DNA of 64,000 bases from an uncultured Bacilli bacterium (GCA_910577505.1 CAJTLN010000001.1:310001-374000); one strand, 5' to 3'. Counted from the first letter of the stretch, positions 17,288-25,360 are shown. The notes: generated by a model not told the origin, from the letters alone. A program made the numbers and translations.

Positions 17288-18202
17288 ATGTGGCGTAATG
17301 ACGTAAAAGACTTTATGAATAAAGTTAAACCTAACATATTATATAAGGATACCGAAATATCTTTTAGAATTAAAGAAAGTACAGATACTTTAGAAGTAAA
17401 ACTAAATCGCCCAGATTTAATTTACGGAATAACATATATTTTAGTTCCACATTCTATGGAATATTTATCTAAAAAAATAGCTATTCATCCTTTAACAAAT
17501 GAAGAAATTCCAATTATAATAGAGGATATTACTGAACCCAAATCTTGTATACCAGCCCATATTGAAGAAGATTATCTATATGCAAAAGAGAAAAATCTTC
17601 CAATTAAACAAGTAATAATGCCTGTAAATGCCAGTCTTGATGAAAACAAACCTCGTGAAGACAAAGAATGGAAATATCGTAGCAATATTGTCTTAATCGT
17701 AAAACATTGGGAAGAAAATAAATATTTATACATTGACTACAAACATCAAAACTGGAAATGTTTTATTTCTGGTGGAGTAGATGAAGGAGAAACTTCTAGT
17801 GTTGCGGCCATAAGAGAACTAAAAGAAGAAAGTGGATACACAAGTATAAAGAATATTGAAGAACTTCCATTTAAAATGGCTAATGTTTTTTATGCTGCTC
17901 ATAAAGGCGTAAATAGATATTCAATAGTAACATCATTTTATATTGAACTTGCTGATAATACTAAAAATATGATTTCTGCAGAAGAACAAGATGAACATGA
18001 AGTAAAATGGGCAACAAAAGAAGAACTTTATGAAATATTAAAAAATGGTTTTACAGATCAAATATGGTTATTAAAACAGCATTCTAACGAAATAAGTGCC
18101 TATACAGGACAAGGTAAATATATTAATTCAGGTATTTTAAATGATTTAGAAAATCAAGAAGAAGCATTAAATAAAATATGTAAATACTTAGAAAAAATAT
18201 AA
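17288..18202 (+). CDS. LeuRS editing-domain (CP1)-like / Nudix fusion protein
   Basis: 304 residues in two parts. Residues ~30-115 look like the connective peptide 1 editing domain of leucyl-tRNA synthetase: NRPDLIYGITYILVPHSMEY parallels the TRPDTLFGATYMV segment, then LTNEEIPIIIED, and CIPAHIEEDYLYAKEKNLPI parallels the VPGHDxRD..FAxKYxLPI segment. The universally conserved second Asp is kept, but the first Asp is Ile and the Thr-rich motif is lost. Residues ~125-260 are a Nudix hydrolase with a perfect box, GGVDEGETSSVAAIREL followed by KEESG. No synthetase catalytic core is present. Co-transcribed with the preceding dehydrogenase-like gene. Confidence 0.8.
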   Translation: MWRNDVKDFMNKVKPNILYKDTEISFRIKESTDTLEVKLNRPDLIYGITYILVPHSMEYLSKKIAIHPLTNEEIPIIIEDITEPKSCIPAHIEEDYLYAKEKNLPIKQVIMPVNASLDENKPREDKEWKYRSNIVLIVKHWEENKYLYIDYKHQNWKCFISGGVDEGETSSVAAIRELKEESGYTSIKNIEELPFKMANVFYAAHKGVNRYSIVTSFYIELADNTKNMISAEEQDEHEVKWATKEELYEILKNGFTDQIWLLKQHSNEISAYTGQGKYINSGILNDLENQEEALNKICKYLEKI

Positions 18203-18208
18203 AAGATA

Positions 18209-18217
18209 TGTTATAAT
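18209..18217 (+). promoter_or_regulatory. extended -10 promoter of the exonuclease pseudogene
   Basis: TGTTATAAT, giving a start near 18224 and an ~85-nt leader that holds two hairpins. Confidence 0.55.
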
Positions 18218-18238
18218 TAAATTACAATTTAATTAATT

Positions 18239-18296
18239 CCAGTTATGTGAACTGGACCCAGAGATGGATATCATATGATATCTATCTCTTTTATTT
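18239..18296 (+). promoter_or_regulatory. leader with tandem hairpins, attenuator-like
   Basis: Hairpin 1 CCAGTT / AACTGG (18239-18255) is followed by hairpin 2 AGAGATGGATATC / GATATCTATCTCT (18260-18289) and TTTTATTTT. The second looks like an intrinsic terminator and lies between promoter and RBS (AGGAGG, 18298), so it could attenuate or simply be the terminator of the upstream operon. Confidence 0.55.
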
Positions 18297-18310
18297 TAGG
18301 AGGAAATTAT

Positions 18311-19141
18311 ATGAAAGAAAAAATACTTGTTGTTGATGGTCATAATTTATTATTTAGAATGTTTTATGGCATACCATCATCAATCAAAAATAGTGAAGGT
18401 AAAGAAATAAAAGGATTAGTCGGTTTTTTAGGTAGCATAAAAAAGCTTATAAAAGAATTCAACCCATATACAATAATTGTTGTATTTGACTCAGATCAAG
18501 CACATTTTCAAACAAACAACTAGACAGTGAATATAAATCAAATCGTCAAGACTATACGAGTATTCCAGATAATGAAAACCCCTTTTCAATATTGCCTACT
18601 ATAAAAAAAGCTCTAGATTATCTAGAAATACCTAATATTGAAGTTATAAACAATGAAGCAGATGATTACATAGCATCATTAACCAACAATGACTTATATG
18701 AATACATAATAGTTTCAACAGATACTGACTTCATTCAATTAATAAATAATAATATAAGTTTATATATACCTAGAGGTAAGAAAAGTATTATTCTCAATAA
18801 AGAAAAAGTATATGAAAAATATAATATTTATCCAAATCAATATATACTATATAAATCTCTTATAGGAGACAAGTCTGATAACATTAAAGGAATAAAAGGA
18901 ATAGGTAAGATAACAGCAATAAATATATTAAAATACAAAAGTATAAATTCTTTTATAAATAGCAATAAGTTTAATAAATTTCTAAAATACTTATAGAAGA
19001 TAAAAATAAGCTGTTGATAAACATAAAGTTAATAACACTTAATAAACACTTAGACACGACAAATATTAAAATAAATGTTTATAACTCATTACTTATAAAC
19101 AAGAAAGTATTCGAAATAATATCCCAAATTTGTGAATTATA
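18311..19141 (+). pseudogene. 5'-3' exonuclease (PolA N-domain/YpcP-like) with two frameshifts
   Basis: The true start is the ATG at 18311 (AGGAGG 7 nt upstream): KEKILVVDGHNLLFRMFYG. Frame 1 breaks at the TAG near 18521 after FDSDQAHFQ; the second frame resumes as QLDSEYKSNRQDYTSIPDNE and carries the metal and H3TH motifs NNEADDYIASL, VSTDTDFIQL, IGDKSDNIKGIKGIGK. A second shift near 18985 restores ILIEDKNKLLINIKL through to a TAA at 19139. The assembled product would be about 276 residues, the normal length of a stand-alone flap/5'-3' exonuclease. Motifs are all preserved, so the damage is recent, or the two indels are sequencing errors. Confidence 0.8.
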
Positions 19142-19216
19142 ATTTCAAATAATGTCATAAAAGTGTAAATACTTATCAAATATTAGTATAAATTATAGAT
19201 TTTATGCTATCATATT

Positions 19217-19244
19217 AATGTACTTGAAATAAAAAAAGTACATT
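19217..19244 (+). repeat. inverted repeat ahead of the tRNA-like gene
   Basis: AATGTAC / GTACATT separated by 14 nt, ending 3 nt before the tRNA-like RNA. Could be an operator or a leader hairpin. A related GTAC-core repeat lies upstream of the RNA at 23.5 kb. Confidence 0.5.
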
Positions 19245-19247
19245 TAC

Positions 19248-19323
19248 GCCGAGGTAGTTGTAACGTTAGAACGTATACTTTGTTTGTATAAGATGACTTG
19301 TTTAACTCAGTCCCTCGGCACCA
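19248..19323 (+). tRNA. degenerate tRNA-like gene (tRNA-Thr TGT-like)
   Basis: Exactly 76 nt with a perfect 7-bp acceptor GCCGAGG / CCTCGGC, A73 and encoded CCA, and a perfect anticodon stem TATAC / GTATA around loop TTTGTTT (anticodon TGT, Thr). The other elbows are abnormal: the D arm keeps three pairs and lacks the G18-G19 pair, the T loop is TTTAACT (C56 replaced by T), the T stem is only partly paired, and position 37 is T. It has its own terminator. It may be a decayed tRNA-Thr, a divergent functional tRNA or a tRNA mimic. Confidence 0.55.
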
Positions 19324-19333
19324 ATTGTCAACT

Positions 19334-19356
19334 AAAAGACCAATTTGGTCTTTTTT
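19334..19356 (+). terminator. intrinsic terminator after the tRNA-like gene
   Basis: Stem AAAAGACCA / TGGTCTTTT followed by more T. It makes the tRNA-like gene a defined transcription unit. Confidence 0.85.
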
Positions 19357-19445
19357 CTTTTCTTAAATCAACATTTTGTACATTTTTATATACCAAAATC
19401 AACATTTATTTGATATAATTTTCTTATAGACTAGGAGCAGTTATT

Positions 19446-20732
19446 ATGGATAAGAAGTATACAGATGAACAATGTTATATAGTATCCCTTGATAATGGTA
19501 TCCGTAGAGAGGAGCCAATATCTATTGATGTAATCAATAGCTTTAAAGACAACTCTCAATTAGTTCAATTAAATAAAACAGTTTTTGGCGTTTTTAAATC
19601 AAATAGTTTAAATCCAGAAACGATGTATATAGATGACTATGATATTATAAAATCAGATATAGCTGAGCTATTAGATATTGACCATGAAGAAATAAAAAGA
19701 ATTGTAACAGAAGACAAAACGTTAGGTATATTTACTACTTTAAATTATAGTAAAGATATTGAAACACGTATTTCAGCTTCTACAGTTATTAAACATATTA
19801 TTGAGTATGTTAATAAAGGTCTTCTTAGTGAAGAAGAATCATCATGGATAAAAAATGTTTTACAATATCAAAACGGAACAAAGGAAAATACTATCACTGA
19901 TGAAAATCAAATTGAAGATATAATTAGATTTGGCATATATTCTTTAATCAAAGAAGTTGAATTACAAGCTGGTCAAACTTTAGACCCTAAAGTTAAAAGA
20001 GCAATTGAAAAAAATTATATAAGAATGATATTATTTGATTATTTAATAGGTCGTAAATACCGTGGATTAGACTATTACTTAATCAGCAAAATTAATGAAA
20101 ATGGAAAGCCAGTATGGATAGATTCATATTTAAGCCCAATATCAGTTTCAAATAGTTTAGAGAGAGACTCTCAAATAGGAGATAACGCCTATCAATTAAA
20201 TAATAAAGTAATTAATCGAGACGCTTTAATAAAAGTATTATTTGGTAGATTTTATAGTGAATTAAGAAAACTTACTGAAGCAATAAAAGATGCAAAAAAA
20301 TTATATGATGATGCTATAGTAAGAATTATATATAACAATACAGATATTAATTCTGCAATTCAATTAGAAAAAATTGTTATTACTAATTTGGAAAAAATAG
20401 CAGGAATGCAAAAAGATATCGAATCTAAATTAGATAAAGAACAAAAACAAAATAAAGTGGAAAGAACTATGGCAACTCAAAGCTTTAATGTTAGAGTAAC
20501 AACTAAATTAGACTTAATTCAAAAGAGATATCCAATTAATCCAAAAGATCACCCAGAATTGCTAGAAAAAGCTAAAAAAGCCCAAACTAGTGAAGACATT
20601 AAATTAATTGTCGAAGAGGAAAATAAATCAAAAAGTGGCTTTGCTGCTACATCCGTTCTAATATCTGCAATTTCTTTGATTTGTGGTATTGGAATTGGTA
20701 TAGCATATGTACTTATGACATTCGGAAACTAG
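19446..20732 (+). CDS. membrane-anchored protein, possibly degenerate HipA-like
   Basis: 428 residues with a single C-terminal transmembrane helix (about residues 400-424) and the bulk in the cytoplasm. The stretch MILFDYLIGRKYRGLDYYLI followed by GKPVWIDSYLSPIS resembles the C-lobe of HipA-type kinases, where FxxLIGNxDRHxxN is followed by LSPxYD; the catalytic Asp/His/Asn are not conserved here. Residues ~285-345 are charged and helical. An AGGAG site precedes the ATG. HipA relation is a weak inference; otherwise unknown. Confidence 0.6.
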   Translation: MDKKYTDEQCYIVSLDNGIRREEPISIDVINSFKDNSQLVQLNKTVFGVFKSNSLNPETMYIDDYDIIKSDIAELLDIDHEEIKRIVTEDKTLGIFTTLNYSKDIETRISASTVIKHIIEYVNKGLLSEEESSWIKNVLQYQNGTKENTITDENQIEDIIRFGIYSLIKEVELQAGQTLDPKVKRAIEKNYIRMILFDYLIGRKYRGLDYYLISKINENGKPVWIDSYLSPISVSNSLERDSQIGDNAYQLNNKVINRDALIKVLFGRFYSELRKLTEAIKDAKKLYDDAIVRIIYNNTDINSAIQLEKIVITNLEKIAGMQKDIESKLDKEQKQNKVERTMATQSFNVRVTTKLDLIQKRYPINPKDHPELLEKAKKAQTSEDIKLIVEEENKSKSGFAATSVLISAISLICGIGIGIAYVLMTFGN

Positions 20733-20749
20733 AGATAGTTTCCTTTTTC
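20724..20749 (+). terminator. intrinsic terminator
   Basis: Stem GGAAACT / AGTTTCC followed by a T run; the stem includes the stop codon of the preceding gene. Confidence 0.8.
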
Positions 20750-20803
20750 TTGAATAAAAACCCAAAACATTATAAAATAAAAATATGCAAAGGGTGGGTT
20801 AAG

Positions 20804-21322
20804 TTGAAAACAAAAACCAAAAAAAAATATAAGTATAAATTAAGTTTTATCATAGCTTCTATAATTGCTACTATTTTGCTTATAATAAATATTTATCAAT
20901 TATATATATATATAAATGTTAATAAAGAAGAAAAAGTTATTGAAGAAGTTCTATTTACTCAAACTGATGAAAAGTTTAATGAAAATAAAAAGTACTATGC
21001 CAATATTAAGTATAGTAAGTTTAAATCATTATATAAGAGTAATAGTATATCAACTATTGCAATTGTAGATAATACATCTAATACATATAATAAGTTTTTA
21101 GAGTTAGTAAACAAGACAGCTTATTATACTCATACAAAAATATATGTTTTAGAACTTAATAAATTATCAAGAAAAGATGAAATAGCTTTTTATAATATTG
21201 ATGATAGATTATCAAAGCTAGATTCAAATTACATAATAACTATTAATAATAATAAGATAATATCAGTTACAACTTATGATAATACAAATTTAAATAGTTT
21301 AATAAAAGGATTAGGTGAATAA
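20804..21322 (+). CDS. small membrane-anchored protein, TTG start
   Basis: 172 residues from a TTG at 20804 preceded by AGGGTGGG; the open frame extends upstream through the previous gene, but no better start exists. A Lys-rich N-terminus and one transmembrane helix (residues ~12-32) anchor an extracytoplasmic domain with alternating strands and helices (SISTIAIVDNTSN, TKIYVLELNKLS, NYIITINNNKIISV) in thioredoxin-like order but without CxxC. Next gene starts 1 nt after the stop. Function unknown. Confidence 0.6.
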   Translation: MKTKTKKKYKYKLSFIIASIIATILLIINIYQLYIYINVNKEEKVIEEVLFTQTDEKFNENKKYYANIKYSKFKSLYKSNSISTIAIVDNTSNTYNKFLELVNKTAYYTHTKIYVLELNKLSRKDEIAFYNIDDRLSKLDSNYIITINNNKIISVTTYDNTNLNSLIKGLGE

Positions 21323-21323
21323 T

Positions 21324-21770
21324 ATGGGAAAAGTATATGATCAAGTATGTATGTTTAAATCAAAGTATCCTGGGACAATAACATGGTGGAGACTAAAAAA
21401 ACATGCAAAGGTAATTGAGCAACATTTAAATGCTGATGAAGAACCACTTTATTCTTTTGCAGGTCAAAAAAATGATGATATGCTAGATATTTTTTCAACT
21501 TCAGTATTATGCTTAACAAATAAAAGAATATTAATTGGACAAGATCATATTTTAACTGGATATACTTTAAATTCTATAACACCAGATTTATTTAATGATA
21601 TGCAAGTATATAGTGGTATTCTGTTTGGTAAAATAACTATAGATACTTTAAAAGAAGTTGTAGTATTTACAAATCTAGATAAAAGAAGTCTTCCAGAAAT
21701 AGAAACAGCTATTTCAAATAATATGATGGAACAAAAAAAGAAATATGGCAACTTAGGAAGAAATAATTAA
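21324..21770 (+). CDS. bacterial PH-domain-like protein
   Basis: 148 residues, soluble. The strand TSVLCLTNKRILIGQ with following GYTLNSI is the typical core of bacterial PH domains (bPH), preceded by a helix with HLNADEEPLYSF. The ATG at 21324 is preferred over the GTG at 21315 because AGGTG lies six bases upstream. It is translationally adjacent to the preceding membrane-protein gene, so both probably belong to one unit. Confidence 0.65.
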   Translation: MGKVYDQVCMFKSKYPGTITWWRLKKHAKVIEQHLNADEEPLYSFAGQKNDDMLDIFSTSVLCLTNKRILIGQDHILTGYTLNSITPDLFNDMQVYSGILFGKITIDTLKEVVVFTNLDKRSLPEIETAISNNMMEQKKKYGNLGRNN

Positions 21771-21790
21771 AAGAAATAAATGGAGTAATT

Positions 21791-22927
21791 ATGAAAAAGA
21801 AATACAGATTAAAAAAGAGTGCTATACTCACAATAGGTATCTTCATAATAATTATAATAGCGCTCCTTATATTAGCTTTTACTAAAACACAATCATATAG
21901 CCTTGAATATAATTTAAATGAATTTGCTATAAGTGAAAACTTTGACTCTTCAAAGAAACTTTTCTATTATGAAATAACTTATAATGATATAGATTATAAT
22001 TTTATTTATAATCATAAACATTTTAAAGAAAAAAAACTAATCAAAGATATAAAAAAGTATGAAAAAGATGAATATATATGTATTTTAATAGATAGTGATT
22101 ATATATCTACATATCCATTATGTAGTAAAGATAATACTTTGATAGATTTTCATTTAATTCCTGAAAATTTGAAAGAAGATATTGATTATAAAATAGAAAG
22201 CAGTAATGAACTTGATATAAATTATGGCAATTATAAAATTTATAATTCTGATAATAAAATTTTAATATGGTCATATAAAGGATTTAATTATTTAAAAGGA
22301 GATAAAATAGATTTTATTGAATTATTTAGTAAAGATATCTATGATATCCCTCATGCAACAAAAATAAATAATTATATTGTAATACCCAATTATGAGCAAG
22401 AATACAATTTTAATCAAGTATATATTATTAACTTAGATAATAGTGAAGTAAAAAAGTGGACTTTAGATTATGAAATATCTTATGATAGTTATGTATTAGG
22501 TATTAATGATAAATCTATATTTATAATAGATAATAAGAGTAAACGAGAATATGAACTAGTACCACATAAACAAAAAATGCGTATTGTGGCTACATCTAAT
22601 AAACAAGGTGTTGTTTATAATGAAGGCGTCTTAGAAAAAGTATCAATGAAAAAACTTGTATCGTCTATGTATTCTTTTATTCAGAAAAATAATTATCATT
22701 ACGAATTAGAAAATAATACTTTATATTTATCATATTTAAATAAGAAACCAAAGATAAAAGTATCTGATAATAAAATAACTTCGATAATATATATAAATCA
22801 AGATAATGTTTACTACCTTGTAGAAGATACTTTGTATAAATATAATCTTAAATATGGAGAAACTAAACTGATTACATATTCAGAATGGCAATTTAATAAT
22901 AAAAACTTAATATTTATTAATGACTAA
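21791..22927 (+). CDS. hypothetical membrane-anchored protein
   Basis: 378 residues. A Lys-rich start and a transmembrane helix (~12-32) anchor a large extracytoplasmic region rich in Tyr, Asn and Asp with repeated beta strands (KIYNSDNKILIWSYKG, NQVYIINLDNSEVKKW, KSIFIIDNKSKREYEL), consistent with a beta-propeller. No catalytic motif seen. It starts 20 nt after the PH-domain gene with its own site and likely belongs to the same operon. Confidence 0.6.
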   Translation: MKKKYRLKKSAILTIGIFIIIIIALLILAFTKTQSYSLEYNLNEFAISENFDSSKKLFYYEITYNDIDYNFIYNHKHFKEKKLIKDIKKYEKDEYICILIDSDYISTYPLCSKDNTLIDFHLIPENLKEDIDYKIESSNELDINYGNYKIYNSDNKILIWSYKGFNYLKGDKIDFIELFSKDIYDIPHATKINNYIVIPNYEQEYNFNQVYIINLDNSEVKKWTLDYEISYDSYVLGINDKSIFIIDNKSKREYELVPHKQKMRIVATSNKQGVVYNEGVLEKVSMKKLVSSMYSFIQKNNYHYELENNTLYLSYLNKKPKIKVSDNKITSIIYINQDNVYYLVEDTLYKYNLKYGETKLITYSEWQFNNKNLIFIND

Positions 22928-22965
22928 TTTAAATTTTTTACATATGTTATATTAGGAGTGATTTT

Positions 22966-23415
22966 ATGTATGACAAATACCTAATAAAGGATGGAGAAAA
23001 TTTAAGTGATATAGCTAAGAGATTTAATACAAAAGAAAGTATTATACTGGATTTGAATAATATTCCTTTTCCAGATATGATAAGAGCTGGTAAGGAAATT
23101 ATTGTTCCTATTAATAAAGAAAAATATTTTGAATATTATACTATAAAAAAAGGAGATACATTATATGGTATTGCACGAGAGTATAATATTAATCCAGAAT
23201 TACTTGCTATTTTAAACGGTCTTAATAGTGGAGATTATATATATCCTAATCAAGAGATTTTAATTCCAAAAAGTAATTATAGTTATTATGTAACAAAAGA
23301 AGGAGATACTATAGATATTGTTTCTAATAAGTTTAATCAGTCCCCTTCTATGATGTTAGATAATAATGAAACAATCCATTTATTACCAGGACAACTATTA
23401 GTAAAAAAGAATTAA
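22966..23415 (+). CDS. triple LysM-repeat protein
   Basis: 149 residues composed of three LysM repeats, which bind N-acetylglucosamine polymers such as peptidoglycan: residues ~3-47 (DGENLSDIAKRFN), ~55-101 (KKGDTLYGIAREYNINPELL) and ~107-148 (KEGDTIDIVSNKFNQSPSMM). The third is degenerate. There is no signal peptide or catalytic domain, unusual for a wall-binding protein. AGGAG precedes the ATG. It ends in a strong terminator. Confidence 0.9.
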   Translation: MYDKYLIKDGENLSDIAKRFNTKESIILDLNNIPFPDMIRAGKEIIVPINKEKYFEYYTIKKGDTLYGIAREYNINPELLAILNGLNSGDYIYPNQEILIPKSNYSYYVTKEGDTIDIVSNKFNQSPSMMLDNNETIHLLPGQLLVKKN

Positions 23416-23434
23416 CTTTTTAATTCTTTTTTAT
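23403..23434 (+). terminator. intrinsic terminator
   Basis: Stem AAGAATTAA / TTAATTCTT followed by T-rich sequence; the stop codon lies in the stem. Confidence 0.8.
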
Positions 23435-23459
23435 TTTAAAGAAAAAACAAAAATTCTTA

Positions 23460-23475
23460 TTGTACAAAAGTACAA
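23460..23475 (+). repeat. perfect inverted repeat at a putative -35
   Basis: TTGTAC-AAAA-GTACAA, 35 nt before the candidate RNA. Its left half doubles as a -35-like hexamer, so it may be an operator. Confidence 0.5.
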
Positions 23476-23501
23476 TATGCAAATTAAATAAATTGAATAA
23501 A

Positions 23502-23616
23502 AAAACGATCACAATGGTCGGAGATTGGTCTACGGATGAACCCAAGTTCTTGCGAAGTAGAAAGTTCGAATCGTGAGATTTAGAAGGAAATTAATTTATT
23601 AATTTCCTTTGTTCTT
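23502..23616 (+). ncRNA. candidate small structured RNA with terminator
   Basis: A 245-nt gap between LysM and the next gene holds a GC-richer block (23502-23583) unlike the AT-rich flanks. It contains short hairpins GAAC-CCAA-GTTC and CTT-GCG-AAG, a closing ACGAT / ATCGT pairing, a tRNA-Leu-like GGAGATTGG box and a T-loop-like GTTCGAATC, then a terminator AAGGAAATTAA / TTAATTTCCTT (23584-23609). It does not fold as a canonical tRNA and matches no riboswitch class I recognise. It may be a decayed tRNA or a new small RNA. Confidence 0.45.
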
Positions 23617-23658
23617 TAATAATATGATATAATAAAAAAGAATAGGAGGGATATCAAA

Positions 23659-25266
23659 ATGATAATAAGAAACCCTTATGGTTTCGTAGTTAAACATTTT
23701 AAACTTATTAATTTAATATTAATAATTCCAATGATTTATTTAGCTTTTAAATTAGGAGACATAACCAGTTTTTTTAATAGTTATATAGCAAATGGATATT
23801 CTACTCCAGAAACAAGTTTTGCTGATATGTATGTTAATGGTACTATGTATTTAATTATTATAGCATTATTATTTGCCAATATTTTCTTATATGTTATTTT
23901 TACTTCTAAAAAAAAGAATGGACTAATATATTCTATAAATATAATTTATTTTATTATTTTAATTGTTGCAGTTTTCTTATTCCATACATCTATGAGTAAT
24001 ATTGAAAAAGATAGCCTAGATGCAACTTTTGCAAATTTTGTTAGAGATTGCGCTATAATAGCCCAAATGCCAATATATTTATTAATGATTGCCAATATAG
24101 CTAAAGGAGTTGGATTTAATTACCGTACTTTAAGATTCGATAACAATTCAGATTTAAAGATTAGAGAAGATGATGATGAAGAAATAGAAATTAAAATAGG
24201 TAATAATGATACTTCTTTAAAAAAAGTTTTAGTCCACACAATTAGAGAACTAAAATATTATGTACTAGAAAATAAGTTTGTATTTTGTTGTATTGGTGCT
24301 GTATTTTTAATTTATATAGGATATAATTTATATATGGATTTTCAAGTATATAATAAAACTATTAATATAAAGCAAGCCTTTAACTTGAATGATTTTACGT
24401 TAGCTTTAAAAGAGAGTTATATTTCTGACGTTGATTATAGAGGAGAAGTAATTACTGAAGGTAAATATTATTTAGCAATAAAAGTAGGAATTCAAAATAA
24501 TAATACTCAAGAAGATTTCACTATTAGCAATTCGGTTTTCAGAATATATATTGGAAATGATGTAATCTATCCAAGTTATGATAAGAGTCTAAGATTTTTA
24601 GATATAGGAGAAGCATATCAAGGTGAATTAATTCGTGCAGGCACAGCTCATGATTATGTATTTGTTTATGAATTAGACAAAAATCAATTAAAGAGTTCAT
24701 ATCAGTTAAGAATATTAAATGGTTTAAGTGAAAAAAACGGAGCTTTATTAAAAAACTATAAAAAAATTACAGTTAAACCACAAAATGTCACTAAAACAGA
24801 AAGTCTAGGAGAATTAAAACCTAACCAAGAAGTAAGTTTAAAAAAGACAACTTTAGGAAATTCAAAATACATATTAAAAGATATAAAATTAGTTACTTCC
24901 TATCCATATTCATATGAGTTATGTGACAAAAGCGGTTGCAAAAAAGTAAACGATACAATAGTAGCACGTGGTGGCAAAGCTTTATTAGTAATAGAAGATA
25001 ATCTTTCTTTAGATGAAAATACTGCTTATTATAAATATAAAAGTAAGGACTTTTATGTTGATTTTACATATTTAAATTACGAATTTAAAGTAGAGGGTGG
25101 GAAAGATTATGGAGATAAAGTAAGAAATGTTTCCTTAAAAAATATTACTCCTCAAAATATGGAAAATTACAGAGTATATGAAGTTCCTAGTACTATTTTA
25201 AGTGCTGATAAAATAAATTTAGTAATTAGAATAAGAAATAAATATATTACAACAATTATTAAATAA
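23659..25266 (+). CDS. multi-TM protein with DUF4352-like extracytoplasmic domain
   Basis: 535 residues. Four hydrophobic helices in the first ~150 residues and another at ~208-230 put the C-terminal 300 residues outside. The segment NLNDFTLALKESYISDVDYRG followed by YYLAIKVGIQNNNTQEDFTI has the form of DUF4352/telokin-like domains of Gram-positive surface proteins. Two Cys (CDKSGC) may form a disulfide. A strong AGGAGGG site and an extended -10 (TGATATAAT, 23625-23633) precede it. Role unknown. Confidence 0.7.
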   Translation: MIIRNPYGFVVKHFKLINLILIIPMIYLAFKLGDITSFFNSYIANGYSTPETSFADMYVNGTMYLIIIALLFANIFLYVIFTSKKKNGLIYSINIIYFIILIVAVFLFHTSMSNIEKDSLDATFANFVRDCAIIAQMPIYLLMIANIAKGVGFNYRTLRFDNNSDLKIREDDDEEIEIKIGNNDTSLKKVLVHTIRELKYYVLENKFVFCCIGAVFLIYIGYNLYMDFQVYNKTINIKQAFNLNDFTLALKESYISDVDYRGEVITEGKYYLAIKVGIQNNNTQEDFTISNSVFRIYIGNDVIYPSYDKSLRFLDIGEAYQGELIRAGTAHDYVFVYELDKNQLKSSYQLRILNGLSEKNGALLKNYKKITVKPQNVTKTESLGELKPNQEVSLKKTTLGNSKYILKDIKLVTSYPYSYELCDKSGCKKVNDTIVARGGKALLVIEDNLSLDENTAYYKYKSKDFYVDFTYLNYEFKVEGGKDYGDKVRNVSLKNITPQNMENYRVYEVPSTILSADKINLVIRIRNKYITTIIK

Positions 25267-25318
25267 AAAAACTTCATAAAAATAAAAATGTATCATATAA
25301 ATTTAATAGAAACACTAA

Positions 25319-25347
25319 TTGACAAAGATATATTATTAGTGTAAAAT
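25319..25347 (+). promoter_or_regulatory. promoter of tRNA-Cys
   Basis: TTGACA, exact 17-nt spacer, TAAAAT, 13 nt before the tRNA: a consensus vegetative promoter. Confidence 0.85.
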
Positions 25348-25360
25348 ACTAATTAGTCGT

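Noticed and set aside
20681..20803. N-terminal extension of the TTG-started membrane protein
   Set aside because: The extension overlaps the previous gene's C-terminus and terminator; the GGGTGGG site points to the TTG at 20804.
23502..23583. Canonical tRNA in the 23.5-kb structured RNA
   Set aside because: A T-loop-like GTTCGAATC is present, but no 7-bp acceptor, no 5-bp T stem and no 7-nt anticodon loop can be paired.
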